Assembly: GCA_009761415.1 (NCBI GenBank)
Contig: QUOL01000002.1
Location: 62,001 to 126,000 of the forward strand
DNA length: 64,000 nucleotides
Source: Sarcomyxa edulis
Lineage: Eukaryota; Basidiomycota; Agaricomycetes; Agaricales; Mycenaceae
Direction: 5' to 3'
Made by a program: the position numbers and the translations under genes. This document shows positions 1 to 12,896 of the stretch, piece after piece. A model generated the notes under the pieces. That model was given only the letters and a program-made list of their open reading frames with translations, was not told the origin of the DNA and did not search any database. Within the stretch, counting starts at the first letter, position 1. Each line of letters opens with the position of its first letter.

Positions 1-193
1 GCGCTTCCTGCCAGCAATGTGGAGACAGCTAATCCGAGTTTTGGTGCGTGCACAACATGCATCGGGTTCAGCACGCTACTCTATGTGTGCCAAGTTCCGT
101 GTCAAGCAGTGCTGTCATGTTCGTGGGTTGAAAACTGACCCGATGGACGTCATCATCAGCTTGTCATACGTTTTCATCAATTGGCACTCACCC

Positions 194-667
194 CTACGCT
201 CGCCTCTTCACCCCACCGCCTCCCAACCCAACCCCAGCCAAAAAACACACCCTCAACGCAGCCCCCAAATACACTAACCCCACACTCCCCCAAACCATCT
301 TATTCCACTCCCCCACCTTCCAATACACATCCGCACCCAACGGAGCCATACTAACCAGATGCCCAAAATCAGCCACCAATAACCCAAACAACAATCGTTT
401 CCACGTTCTTATCGATGACGTGGATGATAGGACGAGGTGTTCGTTGATAGCGAAGACGAGGTATAGGTTGGCGAGTTGGAGGAGTGTCATGGTTGTTTGT
501 GTTGTTAGTACCGGCCCGGGGGTTGTGAGGGGGGTGTCGGAGGAGAGGGATAGGTCTTGTAAGTACTGGGCTGGATTGAACGCGGCATAGTATGCGCCTG
601 CTAGTGCGGAGATGGGTTCTATGTAGAGGAAGAAGAGTTTGTACGGGAAACGTGGAATGGCGCTCAT
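194..667 (-). CDS. DUF7704-like integral membrane protein
   Basis: Intronless frame of 157 codons. The frame stays open upstream to 775, but the methionine at 667 (MSAIPRFPYKLFFLYIEP) matches how small fungal DUF7704 membrane proteins usually begin, so I chose it. Visible features are an N-terminal hydrophobic segment with an FLYIEPISALAGAYYA-type motif, a central segment (LLQLANLYLVFAINEH), a third around LLFGLLVADFGHLVSM, and a C-terminal segment (GSVGLVYLGAALRVCFLAGVGL), so about four membrane spans. Length fits the family. Function is unknown; such proteins are predicted to sit in an internal or plasma membrane. It is the only gene left of the NACHT gene and has no operon-like partner. 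The family assignment is from memory of motif patterns, not from a search. Confidence 0.75.
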   Translation of the reverse strand: MSAIPRFPYKLFFLYIEPISALAGAYYAAFNPAQYLQDLSLSSDTPLTTPGPVLTTQTTMTLLQLANLYLVFAINEHLVLSSTSSIRTWKRLLFGLLVADFGHLVSMAPLGADVYWKVGEWNKMVWGSVGLVYLGAALRVCFLAGVGLGGGGVKRRA

Positions 668-3600
668 CGTAAGGCGTGGTAGGGTTATAGCCGATATAGC
701 CGAGTAGTCTGGGTCGTGAGGTAGGGTTAGGGTTACGATGTCCTTCCTCCTGTGGCCCGGTCCTCCTCCTGTCATGGCTGCTATTGACGGTACTGATCGA
801 TGATCGATGATCGATGACTGCTCGTAGCTTCTATGGTATAGCGTACAAGGATATAAGGCATCGCTGGGTTAGGGTTAGGCCTCAAATTTGGTGGTACGTG
901 TGAGTCCGACGACAGTATCGAAAACCCCTCCATCCAAGTCCATCTTGGTTAGCCCTCGTCTGGACCGTATCTCATTTCCGTTATATTGCTCTCTGTAGGT
1001 CTCTCAACTGTATAGTCTAGAGTCGAGAACTGGTTAGGGTTCTATCCTTCGCTTGATTCGGGCTCCTACTGCCAAATTTTTCTATCACCGAAATCACACA
1101 GCTATCCGAGTCCCTGATCATGCTACTCCTACTTCATTCGTAACCCCTCCAAATCTAACCTAAAACGTTCAGACTCTCTGCTTGGACCTCAGATCTCAGA
1201 CGTGTCCTTCGGTGCGTTGTCGATGCGCAAATCCTCCCCGTCGGCCCGTCCCCATACAGCGTATTAGTCTGCACTGGGTACAGCTTTTATTGCCGGGTCA
1301 CGGTTGGCCTCGAATTTGGTGGTACGTGTGCGTGTGCGACGACGGTATCGAGACGCCCGCGATCATCCTGGCTATCCCTCATCTGGACTACATTGAATGT
1401 GCGTTATCTCTGTTCTAGACGTCTCTCAACCTGCTCTCAACAATCACCTCGTTAAGGCTGTGAATTCTACTCGCATTTCAGGTACATTATGCTCCACTTA
1501 CAAGACCCTTTTTTCTGATTCGTTTATGGATGGCCCTCAACAGCACCGTATATCTTCGGTGCACGCAACTGGTCTCACGAATACTCATATCGAGAGCTCC
1601 TTGGTTTACATCAGCACGAATTGCATACCATGGCCCAACTTTTTTTTGCACGGGCTCAAGGTGTGCAATATAACTTCATTTTGCTCTATCTATCGCTCAC
1701 TCACCAGGCTTCTATAACCAGATTTTTGGCTCAACGAATTTGCCCAGCGATGCAGACTTCATTCGTACCCCCTCAATTCAGCACAACACGTCCAGACTCT
1801 CTGTTCTACCCTCAAACGTGATCTTCGCTGCATGCCGATGAACAACAGAAACGCTGTGAATAGCTGCGGCGCCCTATCGACGCTACGGATATTGCGTCGT
1901 TCCTCACCCAGGCTACTCGACGTACAACGTTGGTCATAGTCGAAATATTGTGCATACCGTCATTCAACCTCACATCTTTCCGATCGATGGGTTTGTGGCG
2001 TCTCGTTGTACTGGAATCTCATGACCATGACAGTAGACTTGGTAAACCATGCCGTACTACACCTTCAATCCAAATAAGGTGCGCAATGATATATCCCCTT
2101 ATCCTTTTGCTGGTTCACTAATAGTAGATTTCTTCCAGTATCACTAAAGTTTAGTCTCCGAATTCTACTTCGTGTTTTCATTATACTCGTTCCGCCACCC
2201 CTATATCTTCTTGGAGCTTCCACTACCTCTATCTGAGGGTCGACACTCAGGCTACCCTCCGCTTGTCGCGCCAATTCGATCCGCAGGTTGCTAGTCATAA
2301 ACAGAACAAGCTTGATTGACAAACACCTGGTAAGCACCTTTCATCATCTCATCATCCCCCTTTTCGTATCCCCGTATCCTGGACACCCATGCTGTTCGGT
2401 TGCCTAAAATTGGGGATCCAATGCCAGCTATTGTGCTGCCAGAAAGGTCCGTGTTGATGTATCTGGGATCACTTGTTCGGATGAGTTCGAGTTGCCACCC
2501 CTCCTTTTTTCTCTCCCTAGATGGGCGCGCTGAGAGGCTTCATCTTTTCATTTGTTCAGGTCACTTTCTATGAATTCTATCCCAACATCCTCTCATCTTG
2601 GGGGGCGTCCATCTTTCTGCATCACGACTGACATAGTTTCATTGTCTTATCATAGACGCGATTACCTCTCGCGGCGGTCTACGCGCTCATGTATCGCTTC
2701 AGCTAGGACGCACGTTGGAACGTATTTCAATATAGATTCTCCGAGCGCTATACTATCGCCACTTGCCTCATGGTCTCAAGATTGGATTGGATTGTTCTGC
2801 CCCATATCCGAACTTTGAGAGCGCATGGTAGTGACTAGTCAGCTGTTCCAAGCATTAGGGTCGACCATGACGTTAACCATCTTCGACCGGGAAGAACATA
2901 CTACATATCCAGCGGTGTGAGCGCTCGATGTGTTCCGTTCAGGGGATACATGACGCCTTGCGGTCAGAAATCGGGAACACGAATACAACAAGTCTCCTAC
3001 TCCTCCTTCATTCGTACCCCCTCCAATCCAACCTAACACGTTCAGACTCTCTGTTCGGACCTCAGACATCAACCGTGACCTTCACTGCGTTGTCGATAAT
3101 TGTCAGTAACAGTAACGCAGTAAATTGTAGCGACGCCACAGGATATCGCGGCAGAGATCCTTGGTCGATCCACTCGCAGAGATCACACTCTCGAGGACAC
3201 CGAGGGCACTTGATGGTCGCTTCTTTTAAATTGATTATTCGTCTGGATTGTAATTGTTCGGGTTTACATGAAACGTGACGCGCGTGACGTAAGACCTTTC
3301 CCGCTCTATCGATGTGCAATCTTATCTTTCGACTCACGACTCTGTTTCAGACGAGATGGCACTCTTACTCTTACTCTCTATCAATGCCGATATCGATGGA
3401 ATTACATAGAAGCTGAAGACTCGACGGTGCGCCATACTAGCTACGAAGCGGTATACATGTACATACATGTGCGACGACGAAGCGCACCAGCGCAAATCCT
3501 CCCCTTCCCCGTCCCCTCCACCCGTTTGATTACTGAGGCGCGTCCGAGTCGCTTCCTCAATATCGACGCCGCTTCTTCTTCGTACGCACGCTCATCATGC

Positions 3601-5366
3601 CGTGGCTTCTCCTGGCCTAATCACAATCACAGGAATCGAATCGTCCTCTTTACCCACAAAATCGCCCCACTATCGATGAATGAACGAAAAGTACTTCGTA
3701 TCACCCGCTAATCCATAATCCATACTCCATAGTCCGGAAGATATCGCTGAACCTTGCCTCTCACGTACATCCTTCGTACAGAATATCTCCTCCAAGTCCC
3801 TACGATATCTACGCTGCGGCTGTGCGCATATTCATATCGCCCTTCTCCATCCTCTTCTCCATCCTCTCCGTAACGACCCCGAATTCCAGACCCTACTTTC
3901 CGACGTTCGATTTATCAGCCGTTACTCGGGCCTCAGCTCTCCGATTCCGAGTCTCTCACTCTGACCAAGACCAAGAACATCACTGCCCCAAACAAAACCC
4001 GGCCATCACAACCCAATCGTGATCAACCCCGCACTCATTCATCTATCCTGGCATCCTGGCTCCCTGTACATGTCCGTTCGTCGTCGTGCTTTCACTCTAG
4101 TAGAAGAGTCGTTCAACACACCAAAGAGTCTCTCAACTCACGAAAATGACAAATGACAGCACGGAACTCAGAACTCTGCCCACCCACATAGAGTTAGAGT
4201 AGCGTTAGCGTGCCAAAACCGACGCATGTCGTAGCGTGCTCGAAACCGACGCATGTCTTACGGTTAGGATTTAGCGAATAGCTTTCTCTCTATCGCTATC
4301 GCTATCAGCTGTCTCCCTATCCCTCTCGCGATCACTGGCAAGAATCAAAGCGCCTTTCCAGTCATTTCGTGATTGATTGGACGCCCGCATGATGCATCTG
4401 CATCAGTGCAATGTGAGTTTTCGCTTCCTCCTGCTGGACTGGAGAAAATTGTGGTCCTTCAAGCTTCTTCTCACAACTTTACCTCGATACAGATACAGTA
4501 CGCGTACGCCCCCGCTGGTTGTCGAAAAGAAATAGGCTTGTCTTATCAACTCGACTCATCGCTCATCGTGTCGGCCAAACAGACGCGCGTCTTTGTCGTG
4601 CCAGCCTGCCCAAGCGCGCGATCTATTGGCTAGTCTTGGACCCCTGTTCATTCCCCCATTACCTTGACTTCCAACAACATAACCACATCGCACTAGAATG
4701 CACCTCCGGTTTGTCCGTTCCTGACGGGCGACAGCAGGCACTCTCGTGCAAGCAGTCGGGAATTCTGGACATGCGAATTCCACATTGTAAGCGTCACAGC
4801 GGCGGTCCATGCGAGTGCTGCGAAATGGAAATGAACGGCCGAAAGCCGTCTACTGCGGTACACACGATTCGTCGCCCTCATTATCATCCGACCACCTCGT
4901 CTTTCTCGCGTCTTGCGAGTTGCGCCTCATCCGTGAGGGCCTATCGGGAATGCGTACGAGCCTTTCTCCAGTAAAGCGTGCCATACATAGTACCGGATAT
5001 CATTCACCGGGGCGCCTCCGTCATTTCGAAGCACCAGGACGTGTCGCAACTGACAGACACAATGATTCTAACTAGCGCCCTTGTTATTAAACCTGCACAG
5101 TCAACAAGACCACGTTTCCAACAGTTCTCGTCCAGATCTGCCTTGAGGAGCCTCGCGGGTGGGCCAGTGGTAATGAATGGCGATACTTCCACCCTCTCGA
5201 CGCTTTAACGCGTCAACTTGTGGCCTTGTATTATAAGATCCCTTGACAGGCAGTATGTCCGCAGAAACTCATGGATTCCTGCCCGAATCCTCGTGTGTCC
5301 ATCCTCTTAAGGACTCGCCCTGTGTCTCCCTGATCCATACCCCCACTTTGTTCTCATTCGCCCTCC
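668..5366. other. Gene-poor stretch with diverged dispersed repeats
   Basis: I see no frame here with conserved motifs or consistent splice sites. What is visible is old repeat material. A block beginning with CAAATTTGGTGGTACGTGTG-like sequence near 883-935 recurs near 1311-1355. A second block (ACTTCATTCGTAACCCCTCC, then TTCAGACTCTCTG, then GCGTTGTCGA-type sequence) occurs near 1129-1225, again near 1756-1835 and near 3007-3100. A third shared piece (GCAAATCCTCCCC) occurs near 1229 and 3493. Around 4205-4255 a short unit (AAACCGACGCATGTC) is repeated twice. These look like degenerate transposon remnants of an unidentified type. Confidence 0.5.
722..1042 (+). repeat. Short TTAGGG telomere-type tracts
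   Basis: Three short runs of the fungal telomere hexamer TTAGGG lie within 320 bp: TAGGGTTAGGGTTA at 722-735, GGGTTAGGGTTAGG at 866-879 and GGTTAGGGTT at 1033-1042. Each has at most two full hexamers. They may be interstitial relics or chance matches, and no true telomere is present. Confidence 0.35.
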
Positions 5367-8000
5367 ATGTCGACCACCGACGTCCCAGATCTCTTATTCG
5401 ACCTCAGAACAGAAATCACCCGTATTGCGAATGACGATCAGCAGCACTTACTCGAACAAAACATCACCCAGGAAGACTTCAAGAAAGCTCTGGGAGATCT
5501 CGTTTGCCAACTTCAGAAGACTGCTCCGAAGTCGACAACCGACAAATGGCTCAGTAAAACTAATTCGATCGTCGAAAAGTTGTCGCCCGTGATAGATGCT
5601 GCAGTGGGACTGGGTAGTTCTTTCAGTCCTGGGCCGCTCATCTGGAATTCGATCAAGATCGTCCTACAGGTGTCTTGAACCTCTTTCTCGGCATATCTTT
5701 CCTCTGAGCTGGAATTTTCTCATCATAGATATCCAGTAGCAAATCCGAGGTCTTTGAAGGTTTGCCATTTTCTCCTGGAAGCGTGCCATAATCTGATCGA
5801 TATTAATAGTTCTCTTCGACACTTTGATCTACATCGCCGACAACATGCCTCGAATCTGTTCGTTCGGAAACAATTGGCCGCTGGAGTCACGACTTGACAA
5901 CCCTGGTCATACAGCGCTCGCTGCTATTCTCACTTATCTCACGGATGCGAGCAAAACTATACAATCCAGTGCGTAAACTTCCCTATACTATCTGTCTCGG
6001 AAGGAGACTGAAGCAACCTTAGAGCGAAATATTCTAACCCGAGGCTTTGATTTGTCGGGGATGAGGGAAGCCCGAGCAAAGTTGGAGAGAACCTTTATGT
6101 CTGCCGATTTCGAAGCCATCGCTCGGACCTTCAAGGAACAGCAGAAGGTTGTCAATAGTACGCATCAGTCGTCTCGTTGAATGGAGATCTGATATCTGAC
6201 CAGATCACGATAGAGGAACGATATGAAAAGCTCGTCGAAAAACTGCACACTTCCAACTACGAATCTAGTCTATCCAGGAGGCGTGATGCTCGGCTTGAAG
6301 GTACATGTTCCTGGTCCCTGAATCCAGATACTCGGATAGGCAGATGGTACAACGGTACTGGCGCCTCTCGCCTCTGGATTACTGGCAAGCCTGGATCAGG
6401 GAAGAGTACTCTTGCTTCGTTTCTAATTGACAATCTTCCGACGAGAATATCGGAAGACGAGATACTGCTTTACTATCTCTGCGATAGTAGCGATACAGCG
6501 ACGTCTGTCTTGAAGTCGCTGCTCGTTCAGATTTTGAAGGCCCCCGACCGACGCTTGTATGTGGATGACCTCGAAAGCCTTCAGAATGAAGTGTTGCCGA
6601 AACATGATGATTATCAATTTTCTATCCAAGATATGAAGAAATATCTGGGGTTAGTCTCGAAGTCCTTCACGAAACTATGGTCAGTTCTCATGAGTATTGA
6701 TCAACCTACTCTCATTCTAAAGTACGGGTTTCACAGCATCGTTGTAGATGGTCTTGACGAATGCGATGCTTTCTGCTCGGATGCTACGAAGTCACATTTC
6801 GAGAGCGTCAAGCTCATCAATACCCTCATAGAACTTCCCCACAGTACTACCCGACTTCTTTTCATCAGCAGAAAGGAACCGTACCTAGCAGAACTTCTTG
6901 CCGAATGGGATGTCGTGGAGCTTGGACAGGTTGGCACCACTGTGGACGATCTACGTGCTCTTGCATCGTCAGAGGCCGAGAAGCTGATGAAAGAAATACC
7001 CTTCCTCAGCCAAAGGCAGGATCTGGTATCGGAAATACTCGCCAATGCAGATAGAATGTTCATATACATTCGACTGCTCTTCGACAGCCTCAGGGCGGCG
7101 AAGTCTTCCGCCCCTGTTGTTGTGAAGGAGATCCTTGCGCATTCTCCAAGGGGCCTAGATGCGATGTATGAGAATTACTTCAGTACCCTTCTGCAGAGGA
7201 ATGCAGATATCCCTGGGCGAATCGACATGGCCATCCAGGTCCTTCAATGGCTCATCGTTTCCAAAGAGCCCATCAAATTGGACCGTGTTCGTGAGATCAC
7301 CCAGATCAAACCTGGGGATGAAGATTTTGATCGCACGAGGTTTGTCACTGACATCAAAGCCGAGCTACGAGAGGCTCTGGGGATACTCGTCGAGGTTGAC
7401 TTCTGGGAGGCTAGGCTTGTCCATCAGTCTCTGAGAGACTTTTTCAGACATCCCCGCACCAACTCAGATCTCAACGCTCCCTATCTCCAGCGTCTGTACG
7501 TTGCAATGTCGCCGGAGGCTGTGTCTACCCACGTCTCTCTGACTGCCTGCACCATCGCCTGCGCATCTTCGAGTATGTATCTCTACGAGAAGATGATCAC
7601 GCATCCTTCAAAAGAGACAGCGCGATCTTGGACAGCCAGGATCTACATGTGGCTCAATAGAGAAGTATTCTGCACTGACGTGGACGACTGGGGAGAGAGC
7701 AACTTCCGATTCTTTTCAGCCTCAGCCTTCTCTCTCATCCTATACCTATATAACATCCTTCTGCGGTGCTCGTTGATTGCGTCCGCATTGACGACTTTCG
7801 TGTATCATGACTTGGCACTAGTGACTGACGAGGATAGTCATGAGAGTCTTCCGAGGTCATTCTGCGTCGACCTAGCTTTTGCGCTCGATTCCTTCGCTAA
7901 GGAACAGCTGCGAATATCCAAATTCATCAGCCAGTCTCCATGCCTCTCACCTGCGCATTCCCTATTCCATTTCCATTCCTTCGAAGGTACTTGCCGGTGA
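5367..8000 (+). CDS. NACHT (STAND/NLR-type) NTPase
   Basis: Five exons (5367-5669, 5729-5759, 5810-5968, 6023-6157, 6214-8000) join in frame to 805 codons. Residues 1-200 are a helical N-terminal domain of the kind that precedes NACHT in fungal NLR-like proteins (DUF7708- or Goodbye-like; I cannot decide). The NACHT core has Walker A GKPGSGKST at about residues 267-275, Walker B VVDGLDECD near 386-394, and a following RLLFISRKE arginine segment. A winged-helix-like region (LQWLIVSKEPIKLDRVREI, then LVHQSLRDFF) follows. After that come about 170 residues with no WD40, ankyrin or TPR repeats, so the usual sensor domain is missing. Fungal STAND proteins are oligomerising switches in non-self recognition and cell death. 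The stop lies only 70 bp from a hAT element, which may have cost the gene its 3' part. The start is the first methionine, in a good splice context. Confidence 0.85.
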
Positions 8001-8070
8001 GGCCGATGAACGGCAATACTCGTCCTTAGTAGGTGAATTGGCATGTCATGCAACATATTAGTATAATATA

Positions 8071-8095
8071 TAGTGTTTGTAGGTTGGGTTGGTCC
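8071..8095 (+). repeat. hAT left terminal inverted repeat
   Basis: TAGTGTTTGTAGGTTGGGTT and the next five bases pair imperfectly with the complement of 12872-12896. Agreement is strongest over the outer nine bases. Confidence 0.75.
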
Positions 8096-8430
8096 AACCG
8101 GAAAATTGACCGAAACTGAACCGGACCAAAAGTTGCGGTTGCGTGACTTTTTCGGAGTTTACGGTTGGCGGTCCTTCTTCTCGACCACTTTTAGATCAAC
8201 TGACAAGTCTCGGTTGCACTCGGTCAAGGCCGGTTTTTGGGTACACCATGTTGCACCACCACTGTGGACTTTACAATGCCTCGTAGTCTCTGCAACAGCC
8301 AAGTAAACCAGCTAGTAAAAACTGTCTGTTTCTTCATTCAGGGTTGGGAATCATTGCCAAACATCCAATTAATATTTAAGAATCTTTCGAATAGTACAAA
8401 CAAGAGTGTCCCCTTGTCCTACCTTCTTTC

Positions 8431-11400
8431 ATGCCTCCCAAGAGTTCAAAATCATCTAGACAGCCAAAAAAACCACTTCCAAAACCGAAACCATCCACCT
8501 CAAAGTCGTCTTCCACATCTGCAGCAAAACGGACCACACGGAAATCCCAAGTCGGCCAAAAGCGGAAACATCTCTCGGATGACGATGACGAAGATGATAG
8601 CTCCGACTCAGATGACGAACCAGTTCCAAAACCGAAAAGAGCAACGAAACGGCGGAAGAAATCTGTTGAGCGTGAAGTTGTATCAGATGATCCATCAGAC
8701 GAAGTGGAGGTAGTGGATGCAGATACTACAAAACAATCTGATAAGGAGGACGAGGTAAGACTGATATTGGCCTACTACTGTGCATGGACGTGATCTGGGT
8801 CACCCTGCAATGAAAAATCTCTCAAATATTTACGAGTCAACGTATTGCCAAAGTCCGAACACCACATTCTGAGCATTCATCTTAGGCATATATGGATAAA
8901 TTCTGAAGATGTGTAGTGGCCAAATCCCTCTGCATGGTAGATAATATTGATGAAAACCCAAAAACCCAAAAATCCATAGAAGCGGGTCAAACAGATTTTG
9001 CGAGCTCGATGCTCACTATCGAGGCTCAAACAACACAGGAAACAATTTATTTGATTATAAAGAAGATATAGAGAGGTTTAGAGAGGTACACTGCCGGAAT
9101 TGCGTGTATGAGGAGGGATATATTTCAGAGGCCTTGTAGTGAGTCAGCTCCGAAAAGTGAGACTCAAAACTCACTGTAGATCCATCTGATGCCACAAGTC
9201 ACTTCCGTCTCTTATGGTAATGAGATCTTTATGATACACGCCTGAGTTACAGGTGGTCCACCGGGGTATCCGAGTGCTGTCCAGGCAGCACACAATGATT
9301 TTAGAGCAGATACGGGTGTCAAAAATGAGGCTTGGCCGACTTGATTATCAGATAGCAAAAGAACAGATGGAGCAGTCTTCCCTATATTTTCACCAATGGA
9401 GAAGTACATGTATGTGCAATTAATGCAAAAAATACGAAGGAAAACGGAGCATGAGTTGTCGAGGAAATGTTGTTTGACCCGTTACCGTGTGTGACCCGTT
9501 ACATGTCCAGGCACAGTAGCTGTACAAAGTGATCAACTGACTGGACTTACTTCACATTTGAAGTCGGGTCTCGAAGTTCAGCATAAAGCTGCAATTCCTG
9601 CACCTCGGGCTGTCAGGAACACCACAGCAGACCTCCTCACTATCTTCTCCGATATTGTCGAGGTTAAATTCGGAAGACCTGATGGGACCTATGACACCGA
9701 ACGTGGTTGGTGGTGCAAATGCTGCCGGTATGTCTTTAAAACACTCACCTAGTTGTTTTTGATGGTGATCCAGATTTTCGTGCGTAGTGGAAATCCCGAG
9801 TATATCGCAAAGCATGGAAAGCATAAGTGCTTTCACAAGGGAGGTAATTCTTCGTGCCGTCAGCATATTCGACAACACTACGAGATATATCAGGAGAGAT
9901 GTAAGGACAAGGGAATCACGGAGAATCACAGAGCTATTCCAACTGATGTACTCAAGGCAAGGGAGGAGGAGGTGAAGACGAAGAAGACGAAGAAACAGAT
10001 GAAGCTGGAGAGTTTGTTTGATCAGGTCAAAGGTCCGCGGGAATTTTCACGAGAAAATGTTCTTCATGCCGTCACCCAGTTCATTGTGTGTGACAACCAG
10101 GTGAAGTTTTTCACCAGCAGTTTTTGAGGCTTTGGCTAACTATCAGAGTCACCGCAGGCCTTGATGGTTGCAGACAAAACATCGTTTCGAAACGCGTTGG
10201 TCTCGATGCGCCCCCATGCAGCAATCGCCGACTTACCAAGTGCATTCAATGTTACTACTTATCTCCACAATGAATTTGTCAAGCGTCTCGAGGACTTGAA
10301 AGCTCAAATCACTGTAAGCGATCTATTCAGTACTATAGGCTTTTGATCTGGATTCTGACGATATTATCATTAGGCAGCACCAGGTAGAATATCGACAACA
10401 ACCGATGGATGGTCCGCCGACACTACAAAGGCACAGTTCATGGGACTTACCGCTCATTGGATCGATGTGAAGGACGGGAAATGGACGTTGCGTGGAGAAG
10501 TAGTCGCATTTAGAGCATTATCTGGTGCACATACAGGGAAGAATCTTGGGCGGTACTTCGTAGGTCTATGTGATTGTGTCGGAATCATGAGTAAAACGTC
10601 TTCAAAGGTACGTTAATATTGTTTAAAAGCCTGGTTTCATCACTGACCAGTCTTGTAGCTCTACACAAACACGGCAGACAACACCAGTAACAACGACACT
10701 CTCGCAGAGACGGTCGAGGAGATACACGATCAACGGGACCTTCCCCCTTGGAACGCTGACGAAAACCAACTTCCGTAAGTATATTCAGAGTGTATATTAT
10801 TTTCTTTCACTAACCCTTTGCCTTCAGATGTCTGGCACACGTCGTTAACATCGCAAATGTTGGTGTGATGTCTACTATCACCAAGATTGCTGTCACCGAG
10901 AATACCAACGCGATCTGGGAATACGATCCAGAGCTGCCTGATAATCGGGTATTAGGTGGTTCATTGGATGTCCTAGCTGCTCTTTACACTCTCGTTATCA
11001 AGGTATGTTGCTTACTATACATTCTCTCACCTAGTTATGCTCATTTCTCACAGATCCAAGCATCGGGCCAACGCATTGAATATTTTGAGACAGCACAAAT
11101 GCAGTGCGGCATCACCAGACCACTCAAGATCCCCCTCCACAACAACACTCGCTGGGGAACAGCATATGGAATGTTGGACCGAGCCTTCGAACTACAACAG
11201 TCCGTCAATCTTTTCACTTCTTCTGCAGATGCTCTATTCGGACCTATCACAACTATCCGAGCAAACGGCAGACTCGTCAAACATATTCCCTGGACTGCAT
11301 TCAAATTTATGGACAGCGACTGGGCCCGTGTCGATGACGTGAAGGAGATTCTTGTGGTATGTGCAGTTCTAAGCTGTTTCTCATCACGTCTCTTACTGAT

Positions 11401-12470
11401 TTCTTGTTTCGTGCACTGGCAGGACTCAAACCGTGTTCAGCAATACTTTTCCGCTGAAAAGCGCCCCAGTATCTGGCGCGGTCTACCCGTTCTCGAGTCA
11501 CTCCAGACCTCGTGGGAAGGAAAACGCGAGAAGCCCCGCTTCAGCCTCTATGTTGGTGCCCTCGAAGAAGGACTTGGAAAACTCGGAAAGTATTATTCGC
11601 GGCTTGATAGGAAGCCCGTATATGTTCTATCGCTTGGTATGTGTATATTTCTATTGCCAGTCGATATTGCTTATATAAGTCAACAGTGCTCCATCCGTAC
11701 TACAAAATGACATACATTGATACTTACTGGGGTGGTGAAGAAGAGCAGACAGTAGAAAAAGCAGCCGGAAATCATCATGCAAAGAATTGGAGAGACGAAG
11801 CTCGCAAAATTCTCGAGCTGACGGTACGTCTCTCGTCTTCGTCATTCACGTGTTTGTGGGCATTACTTATTCTTTGTCAGATGGAACAATATTGGAAGAC
11901 CCGTCCAACAAAGGTTCCGCGCCCTGCTACCACCTCTGACTTGACTCAGCCAGCTTCTGGATATACTATGAATGACTTCGAATCCGAGTTTGACCGTCTT
12001 CGCAAGACAATGCTAGCGCAGAAGGATATCGATGAAGATGGTGGTTGGCGAGCTGAACTGAGAAGGTATCTTGGTGATATCCCTGCAGATGTATTTGCTG
12101 AGACGGATATCATCAAGTGGTGGGAGGTAAGTAATTTACTTTGCTCGATATCGAAGCTATCCTGACCAATTGTCAGGATCACTGCCACAAATACCCCACC
12201 TTAGCTCGAATCACATTAGATGTCCTTCCTGCACAAGCATCTTCCGTCCCTTGTGAACGCCTTTTCTCGGGTGCCAAACAAATTGCTGTCGATCGACGTT
12301 CTCACCTCGGAGCTGATCTATTTGAGAAGTTACAGATGATGAAGTATGCATGGAGAGACTCCATGGCTGACATCGCCGCGTGGAACTCTGCACAGGTCGA
12401 GGAGGTTGGTCTCAAGGAGTACAAGGATTTCTTGACGGCGGATAAAGAGATGGATTGCTGGGACAATTAA
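8431..12470 (+). CDS. hAT-family transposase with BED-like zinc finger and hATC dimerisation domain
   Basis: Twelve exons (8431-8754, 9564-9727, 9788-10100, 10158-10313, 10374-10607, 10659-10774, 10828-11002, 11054-11356, 11423-11636, 11687-11823, 11881-12126, 12177-12470) sum to 892 codons with no internal stop. The N-terminus is a basic and acidic low-complexity tail (KRKHLSDDDDEDD, RRKKS) that could be a nuclear signal. A BED-like zinc finger follows (WWCKCC ... NSSCRQHIRQHYEIY). The RNase-H-like core shows TTTDGWSA with the first catalytic Asp, DNTSNNDT with the second, CLAHVVN, then RWGTAYGML and LHPYYK. The C-terminal hATC domain reads WWEDH ... ASSVPCERLFSGA with the catalytic Glu. It would cut and paste its own element. 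All landmarks are present, so the element could be autonomous. The first intron, 809 nt, is far longer than the others. Confidence 0.88.
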
Positions 12471-12871
12471 ATACATGCTGTTCGTAGTACACCTGCCCTC
12501 CTAGGGTATACGAGTGCTCAACCACTCGTTACTCTTCAATGTCAGAGACCACCAAGTCGCTCTTGTGTGCACACACTTGGAAACTTGAGCACTTTAGATG
12601 GCGAGCACTTAGTAGTCTTTGCTAATCCTTGTTTTCACTTAAGATATGTACTTTATGGTTCTCAGATGTAAGGGAAACACGGTCACAACCAGTGCAAAAC
12701 TGGTTATCAACTGGGTATGACCGGTTGCGGTGAAACCAGTCAAAACCGGTTTAAGATCGGGTAAAAACTGTTACAGGCCGGTCATGAGCGGTCTCGGTCC
12801 GGTTTTTGAGATATCTGAAAGCCGATCAACCGGTTTCGGTCTCGGTTATCCAAAAAAAATCTCAAAACCCG

Positions 12872-12896
12872 GACCGGACCGAACCTTCAAACACTA
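12872..12896 (-). repeat. hAT right terminal inverted repeat
   Basis: On the minus strand this starts TAGTGTTTGAAGGTTCGGTC and mirrors 8071-8095 with a few mismatches. Confidence 0.75.

Larger units (their letters stand above)
8071..12896 (+). mobile_element. Complete hAT-superfamily DNA transposon
   Basis: The 4826-bp element is bounded by imperfect TIRs. The left end begins TAGTGTTTGTAGGTTGGGTT. The right end, read on the minus strand, begins TAGTGTTTGAAGGTTCGGTC. TAGTGTTTG resembles the CAGTGTTTG-type ends of many hAT elements. Both subterminal regions are packed with CCGGTT/AACCGG motifs (8089-8245 and 12735-12885), likely transposase-binding repeats. Inside is one complete hAT transposase gene. 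I could not find an 8-bp target duplication: the flanks (ATAATATA and GACATAGA) do not match. So the exact ends may be a few bases off, or the flanks have changed. Confidence 0.85.
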
